Source: Niebla homalea
Taxonomy: Eukaryota; Ascomycota; Lecanoromycetes; Lecanorales; Ramalinaceae
Assembly: GCA_019925105.1 (NCBI GenBank)
Contig: JAHGAU010000004.1
Location: 1,054,001-1,118,000, forward strand
Reading direction: 5' to 3'
Length of the DNA: 64,000 nucleotides
Translations under genes and position numbers: made by a program
Shown: one piece after another, positions 51,051-61,600 of the stretch
Layout: the number at the start of each line of letters is the position of its first letter
How positions within the stretch are numbered: position 1 is the stretch's first letter
The notes under the pieces: model-generated
Databases searched by the model: none
Seen by the model: the letters and a program-made list of their open reading frames with translations, nothing else
Told to the model about the DNA's origin: nothing

Positions 51051-52470
51051 TTATATATTATTATAAATGTTAATTCTATTTTTCCTTGCTTCCTTAAAAA
51101 GCTTTTTTAATATAACGTAATATCCTTTTTTATTACTTTTTTAGAATTATATCGTATTATTCTTATTCTTTTATACCTTAAAGGTTATTTTCTTTATTAC
51201 CTTATTAAGTACGTAATCTAAGTTATTAAATAATGCCTTTAATAAATTATCCGTAGCTTTATTAATCTCTTTTTTAATATATTCGATTTTAATATATAGC
51301 CTTTTTAATTTATTTATTTATTTTATAAAAATATCCTTATAATAATTTATATTTATAAACTTTATAAGTAATTTATAATCTATATATATAATTGAAATTT
51401 CTTTTATATTTAATATATAGGAGAACTTTTCCTTAAACGTAATAATAATTATTAATTCTTATTTATAAGTATCGTAATTATATTCCGTTTTATTTATCGT
51501 ATATAAGTTATAAATAAATAAAACGGTATAACCGTTTTAAACTCAAATAATATAATATCCGGCTCCGTATCTTAAGGTATCGGTATATATATAAACTGGC
51601 ATTTTTAAGTTTTATCTAAATAAAGCTTTGACCCCCGTTATTATATTTTATATAAGTTAAAATAATATATTTTTTAACTTTTTTTATTTTTACTTTATAT
51701 TTTCGATTAAACGGGTAAATAAATAAATTATTTTTATAAAGCTTTTAATTTATTTTCTTATTATACCAACGGTATTTAAGAATTCTTTAACGTTTTTTAT
51801 ATTTTAAGGTACGGGTTAATTAAGTATCTTTTTATATTTCTTAAGTCTAATTTATATACGTTTTTTTATTTTATAGTTTTTTTTAATTACTTTAATTTTT
51901 ATTATATTAATTTTTAATTTATTAAATAATAACTTTAACTTTAATTATAAAATTTAAGGAAAGAAATAATCTTTTAAGAAAATAAATTATTCTTCTTATA
52001 TCCCGTATACCTTAAAGATATCGTTAAAGTAAAAGGTTAAGTTAATAAAATTATATTCTTTTTAAAAATAAAAAAGGATAATTCCGGGTTTAATTTAAGG
52101 ATAACTCTTAATATAATATTTATAAATTTAATAAAAATAAATAAAGATATATATATTCCTTAAAATATCCTTATAAGTTATAGCTATTTAATACTTAATA
52201 CGTTAAAAGTAAGATAATATTAATTATTAAAGTATATTTTTATTACTTAATATTTATACTTTATATCCGTTTAAAAGAAAATCTTATATAATAAAATTCT
52301 TAATAAACTATATATTCTTTTTATTAACTTTATATAAAATATAAGTAATACTTTATATATAAAGTAATAATTAAATATAAGTTATAATTTAACTTTACCT
52401 TTTTTCTTTATAAATATAGGGAGTATATTCTATATATTTACTTATTTATCTACTTATATATATTTTTTAT
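51050..52470 (-). pseudogene. Gypsy-3 RNase H and reverse transcriptase C-terminal remnant
   Basis: On the minus strand, RNase H reads YTDTLRYGAGYYI near 51560-51600 (family VDAS.xGxGxxL), then EYNYDTYKQELIIIITF (family RxYxxxKRExxAVxxAL), IIYIDYKLLIKFIN (family xTDxxxLxxxxN) and IEYIKKEINKATDNL (family HVPGxxNxxADxLSR), with stops read as Gln. Upstream, NVKEFLNTVGII and WIKSFIKIIY (family DVRxFLGxxxxYRxWIxxFAxIAxPL) mark the RT/connection. LINE C interrupts further upstream. Confidence 0.8.
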
Positions 52471-52497
52471 GAAATTATATGGACTTTAATAAGAGAG

Positions 52498-54200
52498 ATG
52501 GCGACGAATAAAGGGACCCCAGAGGTCCAAAACGATGCGTATACGCATAGCTCTAGTGATAATAAAAGAAATATATTAAGTACGATAAGTAGAAGTAACG
52601 TAGTAATTAAGAACAAAGTAATAAACGGGTAAATAACCTATATTAACGGAAACGGTAATAACGTATATAAATAATATAATAATAATAAGCCGGATAACGC
52701 TTAAAATAAATAAGGGAATTAAGGTTAATAAAACGCGTATATTAAAACGTATAAAATATATAATAATAATACGGAAATAATAGGTAAATAAAAGGGTAAA
52801 AAGGCCGGTACGGTATTAACGGCGAGGAATACGGGCAGAGGGAAAGGGTAAGAAAACCCCGGCGAAAATATTATTAAGGATATATAAAGGGGAAATAAAG
52901 TTAATAAAAAGGATAAGACCTTAAAAGATTAAAAATAAAAGGTAAAGACGATATATCGCCCGGTAAATAAAGGTAAAAGGGCGGTAAGGGAAGCAATAAA
53001 AACCTTAGAAAAACTCCTTATAATAAAGTAAAAGGATATTATATTAAAAACTTAGTTAATATTACGGATTAAACTATAAGGCGTAAGGGATTTTTACGTA
53101 AAAATAGGGGTAAAATTAAGAGAAGCAGAGCGGCTATAAGGCTCTTAAAGGGTAATAGTAAAAGTATTAATAAAAAATAAAGATAACGGTTTAAGGTTAA
53201 GTATATAAGGTAAGGGTATAAAAACGGCGGTCCTTTAAATGAGAAAAAGTTAAACGATAAAAATAATAAAGAAAATATCCGCGATAAAGAATAAAAGGAT
53301 AATAGAGGAAAAAACGGCCGTATTAAAGAAAATGAAAATAATAATAATCCGCTTATTTAATAATAAAAAAAGGAATACGGCGGTAAAGGTAAATCCGTTA
53401 TAATTAATAAAGGCTTTTAAAATAATAATAAAACCGTTAATAAAACAGATTATTACGGTATATAAGCTATAAAGTAAAAATATCCTCTTTAATATAACGT
53501 TTTTAAAAACGAAAGAAAACTTAAAGAAATTTAAAGTTTAAATTAATAAAAGAAAGTATAAGTTAATTAAGGTTTTAAAGTAATTATTTACCGTTATAAT
53601 AGATAAGATATATTTATTACGTTTTAAAAAAGCTAAAAAAAAGGTTATGTTAAAAAATATAAAAAAAGAAAATATAATTTTTTATTTAAGGTTTAAAATC
53701 GTTAATTATAGGCTTCCGCCGGTAATAAAAAGATTTAACTCCTTAAAACGTATAAAGAAATACTTTATTATTATATTAAGCGTAACGTTAATAAAAATAT
53801 ATAATAATATTTTAAATAAAAAGATTATTAAAAAAGGATTTCTTAAAATAACTTAATTATAGGATAAAGCGGTTAATATTTATTAATATTTTAAGTATTA
53901 AAATTATAAATATATTATTATAAAATGCCTTAATATTATAAAATATACGGTTTACGTTAAGGACTATAATATTTATAAGTATATAAAGTTAATAATTAAG
54001 GGGCTTATAAAGGGTACGCTTAAATATATTATATATAATAAGGAGGAATATTTAATATAGGATTTTAAATATATAATAAGAATTAAAAAGATTAAACGTA
54101 AGGAAACCCGGATAACTATGAAAATCCAACGGTATAATATATATAAGATTAATTTAATAGGTTAATTAAAGGTAGCCTTAAAATATAAGTTTAATTAACC
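52498..54200 (+). pseudogene. LINE C ORF1 remnant
   Basis: It starts MATNKGT.EVQNDAYTHSS, the best preserved start in the window. A C-terminal part open at 53647-53856 reads FKIVNYRLPPVIKRFN, then IILSVTLIKIYNNILNKK. After it comes a Tyr/Cys-rich stretch (about 53860-54010, with KCLNIIKY) that may be degraded CCHC knuckles, and an Arg/Lys-rich end (IRIKKIKRKETRI, near 54070-54110). Role: LINE RNA binding. Inactive, many TAA stops. The end is approximate. Confidence 0.72.
52514..52548 (+). other. Conserved hairpin and 14-bp palindrome at the LINE 5' end
   Basis: GGACC-CCAGA-GGTCC (52514-52528) can fold as a 5-bp stem. ATGCGTATACGCAT (52535-52548) is a perfect palindrome. Both recur in the other 5' ends. 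In LINE B the palindrome is ATACGTATACGTAT (16732-16745), still perfectly symmetric after RIP on both strands. They lie within the first 18 codons of ORF1. Confidence 0.7.
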
Positions 54201-55720
54201 AGATAATAAAAAATAAATAATAATAAAAAAAAGAAAGCTTTTTATGATCTTAACTTTAAAAACCGGCCGTCTTACGTTTTTAATAATAGCTAGGAAGGTA
54301 TTAAAATAGAAAACGCTCGGCTTTAATAAGAAGTCCGTAACTTAAATAAGTATAAAAAAGGGAGTTTTTATAAAAATTAATATATAGTATATTAACGTTT
54401 TTAAGAATAATATAATATAACATTTATAATAAAGGAATTAAAGCCGTAATATTAATATTTAAGTTTAAAAAAGTTAAAAACGTTAACGTTATAATAATAT
54501 AAGAATTATTATATAGTTTATATATATATTTATTTATTAACCTAAAAACAGAATTTTACTTAACTTTTAAGGGAATAAAATAATTAAAATATACTTCTTT
54601 ATAAATAAGTAACTTAATATAAATAATTAAGAGGTTATTTATTATAATAGAAACCTTTATATATTCCGTATTATAAAAGAAAAGAACTTAAAAGGTAACC
54701 TTAATATTTATAACGTATATAATCCGCTACCGATTAATAAAAAAAAACCTTTTATAATATTATTACTTAAAAAGGTTTTAATTACTTTAAGTAAATATAT
54801 ATTATTTAAAGATTTTAACTTATATTATTATATATAGAACGAAGAAAAATATATAATAAATTACGTTAAATCGGATAACCTATTAATAATTATTATTTAA
54901 ACTAACTTTTTATTATTAATATTATAAAAGATTATTATATAAAAAGGTTATTAATTTAAAATAATAATTAATTTAATCTTTAATACGGAAAAGGTTATTA
55001 ATATAATTATAATATATAAACTATAAAAGGACTTAAAATATAATTTCGATTATATATTAATATAAATAACTTTAAATTAAACCGTTAATATAATCTTATT
55101 ATTATTAATAAAGAAAACGTAAAAAATAATTAAAAAAGTAAAGGTTTATATAAAAATAAAAAAGATAATAATATAATTTACGGACCTCCTTTAATTAAAT
55201 AATAAAGACTGGATCGATTTTTTTATAAAATAAATAATAAAGATATTAAATAAAATAATCAATAAAATTATCTTAATAATAAAATCCTTTTAAAGAATTA
55301 AAATTAATTAAAATAAAAAATATATAATTACGATTATAAAGGTAAAAAGGCTAATTAAATAAACTTTTAAATATAAAAACCAGGAAATATTTAATTAATT
55401 AAGGATTATTTAAGAAGAAAAAGAAAAGATTATTAAGAAAGTTAAGTAAATATACTTTCGGTTTACGGTATATAACTTAACGGTCTTATTTTATAATATT
55501 TAAAAGTTAATAAAATATAATAAAGAATAAAATAGAAAATTAAAGTTTATCCTTAAATTCTTAACTTTTAAGAAACCCAATAATATATTAATTAATATCT
55601 TTAACGGTAAAATTAAGGCCTTTAAAAAAGCATTTTTCCCCCTTCCGTTAAAAGTTAATTTAAACGATATTAACGGCGTTATATATCCTAATCCCATATT
55701 AATAAATAAAATAATAATAT

Positions 55721-56046
55721 TGATTGATTGATTGATTTATACTACGGGTCTAGCTAAGCTAATTCCGGCGTTCCTTAATACGCGGCCTTTTAGCCTTATT
55801 AATAACCGTAAAAACCTGATACTCATAACGTTAAGGCGAAAACCGGCGTTTACCAGGCCTCCACCCTTTATCCCTTAAGGTAAAGGATATTAACGGCCGT
55901 CCAGAGAGTGGCAATTTATTCATATACTCCCTATGTTCCAACTCCCCCAAGAAAATCCATAATATTACGACCGTGTCCTCACAGGGGCTGTCCCCAGGCT
56001 CGTTGCTCTTCCGCTCCTTTACACATCTGTACTGCCTTAACCTCAC
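55721..56046 (-). mobile_element. 326-bp LINE 3' fragment, nested in LINE C, largely unmutated
   Basis: This is a 5'-truncated copy flanked by AAAATAATAATAT (55708-55720 and 56047-56059). LINE B has the empty site intact at about 19905-19930. On the minus strand it runs from the last 71 codons of ORF2 to the AATC tail. It keeps CpA, TpG and an open frame, unlike all long copies. Its small size probably puts it below the length RIP can detect. Confidence 0.97.
55831..56046 (-). pseudogene. Undamaged C-terminal end of LINE ORF2 (71 codons)
   Basis: This open frame starts by chance at an internal Met and ends at the natural ORF2 stop. It contains YRCVKERKSNEPGDSPCED, VVILWIFLGELEHREYMNK, then LPLSGRPLISFTLRDKGWRP. 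The same frame, mutated, is seen in LINE A near 9500-9720 (VVIL.IFLRELKYRKYINR, SFTLRDK), where TGG has become TAG. It is a fragment, not a gene, but it shows what the family's C-terminus looked like before RIP. Confidence 0.85.
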
Positions 56047-58631
56047 AAAATAATAATATAAAATATAATAATTAAAGCAATTAATAAATTAAAAAAGGAT
56101 AAAGCTTTAAAATTAAATAGGATTCTTAATAGATTCTTAATAATAATAATTTTACCGTTTAAAAAGGTTTTTATTTACCTTTTTTAAATATACTTTAACG
56201 TTAATTATTATTTACGTAAATTTAAAAAGGTAAAAATAATTATCTTTAAAAAGTTTATTAAGCCGGATTACTTTAAGGTAAAATCTTATAAACTTATTAT
56301 ACTCTTATATACGTTAAGGAAAGCCTTAAAAACGGTAATAATAAAAATCCTTAATAATTATATAAAGAATTACAGATTTCTCTTTAATTAATAAATAAGA
56401 ATAAAGAAAGATAAGTTAATAAAAATAGCCCTTAAAGGATTAATTAACGGTATATATATAATATAAGGTTATAAGAAAAAGTATATTATAAATTTTCTTT
56501 CTTTTAATATTATAAATACTTTTAATAAGGTAAATCATTAAAGGTTATTATATAATTTAAAAAAGAAAAGGATATTACTTTTCTTAATTAAATAAATAAA
56601 GAGTTTCTTAAATAAGTAAACTATATTAATTAATTTAAAATAAAAAATAAGCTTAATAAAGCCCGCTATAATAAAGATTCCTTAAAGATTATTTATTTCT
56701 TTTATATTATTTTTATTCTTTAATAATTTATTAATTAAAAAGTTTATTAAGTTAAAATAAAAAATTTAAGTTAAAAATTTTATTAATAACGTTTATTTTT
56801 TAATTTATAATATTTTTATACGTATAAATTATTTAGAATTAAAATAGGTTTATAAAGTTTATTTTTAATAAATAAAAATTTACGGGGCTTAATTTACGCC
56901 GTATAAGTATAAGTTTATTTATATAATTAAAAATCCGAAGTTATACGATATAATAATTATAATAAACTTAAATAAAGTTACGGTAAAGCCGGATATTAAT
57001 ATTAAAGTCCTTAGCCTTTAAGTAAATAAAAAACTTAATTAAAAAAATTATATAAAAAAAGTTTAAAAAAAAATAATATTATAAAAAAAAGGCTTTATTT
57101 ATTTCGCTATATCGATATAAAAAGTTATATTATAGAAGGCTTAAACTATTTATTAAGCTATAATAAAGTTAACTATAATATATATTATAATTATTTAATA
57201 TATATTTAAAAGTACTCCGGGATATAAGAAAAAGTTTATTTAAATATTATAGAAAATCTAAAATTAATATTTAAGAATAATTAACGGTACCTATAAAATA
57301 ACCTTTATCCCAGTATTAAAATCCGAAATCTTTATACCGTTAATTAAAGTTTTATTAAATTAAATAATTACTTAAATAAGGTTAAAGAAATATATATACT
57401 TAATTACGATAATAGGAAACGGGCGGATCCGCTAGAATCTTAATAAGTTTAAAGTTAAAGGGAATAAATTAAAAATACTTATCTTTTTTTTTATTAAGAT
57501 AAAATAAGAATAAATTAAAAAGAAAAATAATTTTATTAATATTTCAAAAGTTAATTTAAGCGAGTATAAATTCTTATTAAACGTAAAAAAAATCAAGACT
57601 AAAAGGATTTAAAGAATAAAGGTTATAATAATTACCTTATAAGTTATAATAAAATAAATTAAGCATTAACGGAGGTATAAAGATTTTATATTTTAAGGTT
57701 ATTATTATTTAATTCTTAATAATAAAAAGATTATTAATAAGTATTTCTGCCGTTATAATATTATAAAAAAGGGTAATAACGTATTAATAATTTAATTCCG
57801 GATAAGTAAAAATAGTTTAATTTATTTTTTATTTATTATATATATTGGGGGTCGGATAAACGCCGGATATAAATATAGATAAAGGAAATAAAACGTTATA
57901 TATGTCCTTATTTCTTATTTTTTATTTACGGAAATTAAATTAAGATTTATTATAAAAATTAATACTTATAATTACCGTTAAATATTATTTACGAAATAAG
58001 GTATCCGGATAACCGTTAAATTTATAATATTTACCGGATTACTATTATAGTTTAACCTTATTATAAAGATAAATAAAGTTATTAAAAATTTTATAAAGAA
58101 GGCCCGTTACTAATTAAAGAAGAAAAAAAGGAACGGAAACCGGTTATATTAATTATATAAACCGGAAAGCATCTTTTATAATTATAAGGATATAATAGTA
58201 AACGTTTATTAAAATTCTTTAAAGAAATTAATAGCGATAATAATATAAAAAGGGTATATATTAAACGCGTAAATATTAATAAAAACATTTAAAGGTATTA
58301 TATAAGGTTAAAATAATATAAATATATAAAGGAATAAAAAAATAATAAGCTTAAGGATAGCCCTTATAAAGATATAATTATAATATTACGGATTTTTTTA
58401 AAGGAGTTAAAATATAAAAAGTATATAAATAAATTATTACTTTTTAAACGGCCGTTAATATCCTTTACCTTAAAGGATAAAGGGTGGAGGCCTAGTAAAC
58501 GCCGGTTTTTACTTTAACGTTATAAGTATCAGGTTTTTACGGTTATTAATAAGGTTAAAAGGCCGCGTATTAAGGAACGCCGGAATTAGCTTAGCTAGAC
58601 CCGTAATATAAATCAATCAATCAATCAATCA

Positions 58632-61600
58632 ATATATTTTTTATATATACTTAACTTAATTCCTTATTATATAATTATTTTAAGTTATTATTCCTTATTA
58701 TTTAATAAGGTTTTAATAATAACTTTATATAATTTAATCTTTAATCTTAATATTACTTTATATAAAAATAAGTCCGTTACGGGGATCTTATATAATTCTT
58801 TTATATTTATGTCCTTATACGTTTATAATACTTAAAGTATTTTAAGTTATACTTAATTATTTAAGATAATATCCCTTAATATAATATTTTCTTCTTTTTT
58901 TTTATACTTATAGCTTTTTATACGACTTTAAAATATCGATTTTTCTTCTTATTACCCTTTTATTTATTAAAAATATAACTTATAATAACTTTATTTTAAT
59001 ATCTGCTTTTTTATTTTATGGTTTTAAAATTAACTTATCCGTTACTTTATATACGTATTTTAAATAGACTTAATAAGTACTATATTTATACTTTAGTAGC
59101 CCTTAATAAGTTATTAAGTTATTAAGTTATTTAGTTTTTAAAATTATACTTTTTATAATAAATAAATAGTTCTTATTATCTTTATTTCTTATTTTTTTTA
59201 TTTTTCTTTATATTACCTTAATATATAGTTTTCTTCTTTTTATTATTAGCTTCTTTAAGTTATTTATTGCTTTCTTAATATATATAATTATCCGTTTTTA
59301 TTATTATAAGTATTATTAATTTAATTAATATCGCTTTTTCTTTATATATTATATATTCCTTATATCGTTTAACGTTATTTTACGTAGTTAATAATAACTT
59401 CAAATATTATATTATTTTTTTATTTATTTTATTAAATATTAAGTTTACGAATTTAATTATTTTCCGTTTTTATTTAATAAGCTATTATTAATATAAAATA
59501 AGGTTTATTTCTGATTTTAAATTATTAATCGGACTATTTACTATATTTTCCTTAGCTTCTTTATTGTCTCCTTAATACTTCCGAGTTTCTTTATTATCTT
59601 TTAAATACTCCCGTTATTACTTTATTCCTTCTGATTCTTTTAAACTTTTACTTAATCGTTCTTATTTACTTCTTATTTAACTTATTTTTTCTGCCCCTTC
59701 TTATTACTTTAATTTACTCTCAATTTTCCCTTCCTTATTCCGATTATTTTTTATATATTTCCTTTTTTTTTTAAGTATATAAATATGCCCTTTTTTCTTA
59801 TTAATTAATCATTAAAATATACGCCCTTAAAGCCGACCTTACTCTTTAAACTTCTTTCTATCTTATAGTTTATTAATCTTTATTATTTTCTTTATTTTCT
59901 AATTTAATTTTTCAGTTTTCTTTATTATTTTTATATTTAAATAAATTTAATTTAATTTCTTTTTTTAATATTATCGCGTTTTTATAATATAACTTTATAT
60001 ATATTAACTTTTAATATATTTTACTTAATAAGCGTATTTAAGGTGTAAGTAATTAAATATCTTTTTATAAATAATATCCTTAATTTTTAATATTTTTATT
60101 TAAATCTTAAAGTTAACCGTAATTAACTTTAATTATAAAAGTCTTAATAAGATATTATAATTTAAGTTATTTTTTAATATTATAAATATTTATACCGATT
60201 TAGTTATTTTTATAACTTAAATGTTAAATATAATTTATATATAAAATAATATATAGTCTCCGTTTATTATTAATATATTTAAGTAGTTAATTTTAAGTAA
60301 TTTTAAGGGTTTTTTTATCCGTAATTCCCTTATTATACTTAAATTAATTATAATAATATCCAATCCTTAATCGGCTTTTATATTAAGTAATTTACTTATT
60401 TATTCTAATTAATAAATAATTTTTACCTTTATAAAGTATATTTATTTATTCTTATTAAATATGGCTTTAAGGTCTCGTTTTAAGGCTATAATTACGATAT
60501 TATTAATCTTAAGTCGTTTATTTTAAATCGTTTTTTATATCCTTTTTCCGTTATTCTCAAGAACTTCCTTAATAATTATAATCTTCTTACGACGTATACG
60601 GTTAAGGTTTAATACGTTCTTTATAAGTTAACTTATTTCTTTTTTAAAATATAATAAAAGTTATATTAAGTATATTATAAAGAGTATAATATTATTAATT
60701 AATAAGATCCGTTTAACGTTTAAGGTTTACTTTTTTAATAGTTTAATAATTTATTAAAGTTCTTTTTTCCTCCCGGTTTTCGTTTTTCTTTTGGCTTCCC
60801 TTTATTCGCTCCCCAGTTCGTACGAGCTTAATTTTTTCTTCTGAATTATTATTTTTAACTCGTTATCGCTTTATAATTATATTTATTATTATATCCACTT
60901 TATAGTTAACGTCCTTATTAAAAGGGTATCCTTCCTTTATGGTAGTAACTTTATAATTAAAGCTATTAATAACTTTTTTATTATTAACTTTATTAAGGAT
61001 TTTTTTCCTTTTATATAGTTAAAGCGATGGTTATTACGTTTATTAATACGTTTAATTAATCGTTAAGTAATACGGTTATAAGTAATAATAATAGTTAATA
61101 ATCCGTATTACGACGTCCGTTTTAACGGTCTTAATTTTTCTCTTATATATATCTCCTTTTATTGAAGTTTACGTTATTTCCGTTATATCCTTATTTATAA
61201 TTTATATATTCCTCCGTTAAAAATATATTATAATACTTATAATAAATAAAGTATAATTTTATATTAAACGACTTAAAGTTATTAATATAAGGGTTTTTAA
61301 ACTTAATTGGATTAAATAATTTTAAAATAAATTAATTATTTCCTTTAATATCTTAATTAATATATAAATTCTATTAATAACTTTATAGTTTTTAATTTAT
61401 ATTTTCTGCTTAATTATTAATATTCTATTAAAATAGATTTTAAAATCGGTTTTAATATTTAAGTTATTAAGGTAATATTACTTACGGTAATTATACTGGC
61501 ATTATTTATATTATTAAGACGTCTTAAAGCCTTTTATTTGTACGATTCTGGGGGTATCTGATTTATCGTGTTCCTTTTATTTATAATACTCGTATAATTC

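Larger units (their letters stand above)
54250..58517 (+). pseudogene. LINE C ORF2 remnant, interrupted by the nested fragment
   Basis: The endonuclease runs at about 54400-55110: VIII.ELLYSLYIY (family xIAIQEPW), VYNPLPINKK, LFKDFNLYYY near 54803-54830 (family LLGDFNLHH), NLIFNTEK and DYILI (family IDLVF, SDHxPI). Reverse transcriptase runs at about 55560-57000, split at 55721-56059 by the LINE fragment, with FINNVYFLIY near 56776-56805 for the FVDD motif. The C-terminal LRTDK-like and knuckle region is near 57784-57990. The stop is at 58515-58517. Nearly every change from the expected motif is explained by C-to-T or G-to-A. The antisense open stretches 55500-55697 and 58091-58288 are shadows. 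Confidence 0.82.
52471..58631 (+). mobile_element. Tad1-type LINE copy C, full length, with a nested LINE fragment
   Basis: The 13-bp target duplication ATATATTTTTTAT lies at 52458-52470 and 58632-58644. The ATG is at 52498, so the leader is 27 bases. Net of the 326-bp insertion and its 13-bp duplication the LINE is 5822 bp, within two bases of LINE B. It is inserted in the Gypsy-3 pol region. It ends with GGAACGCCGGAATTAGCTTA and an AATC tail. It gives the clearest domain pattern of all copies. Confidence 0.96.
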
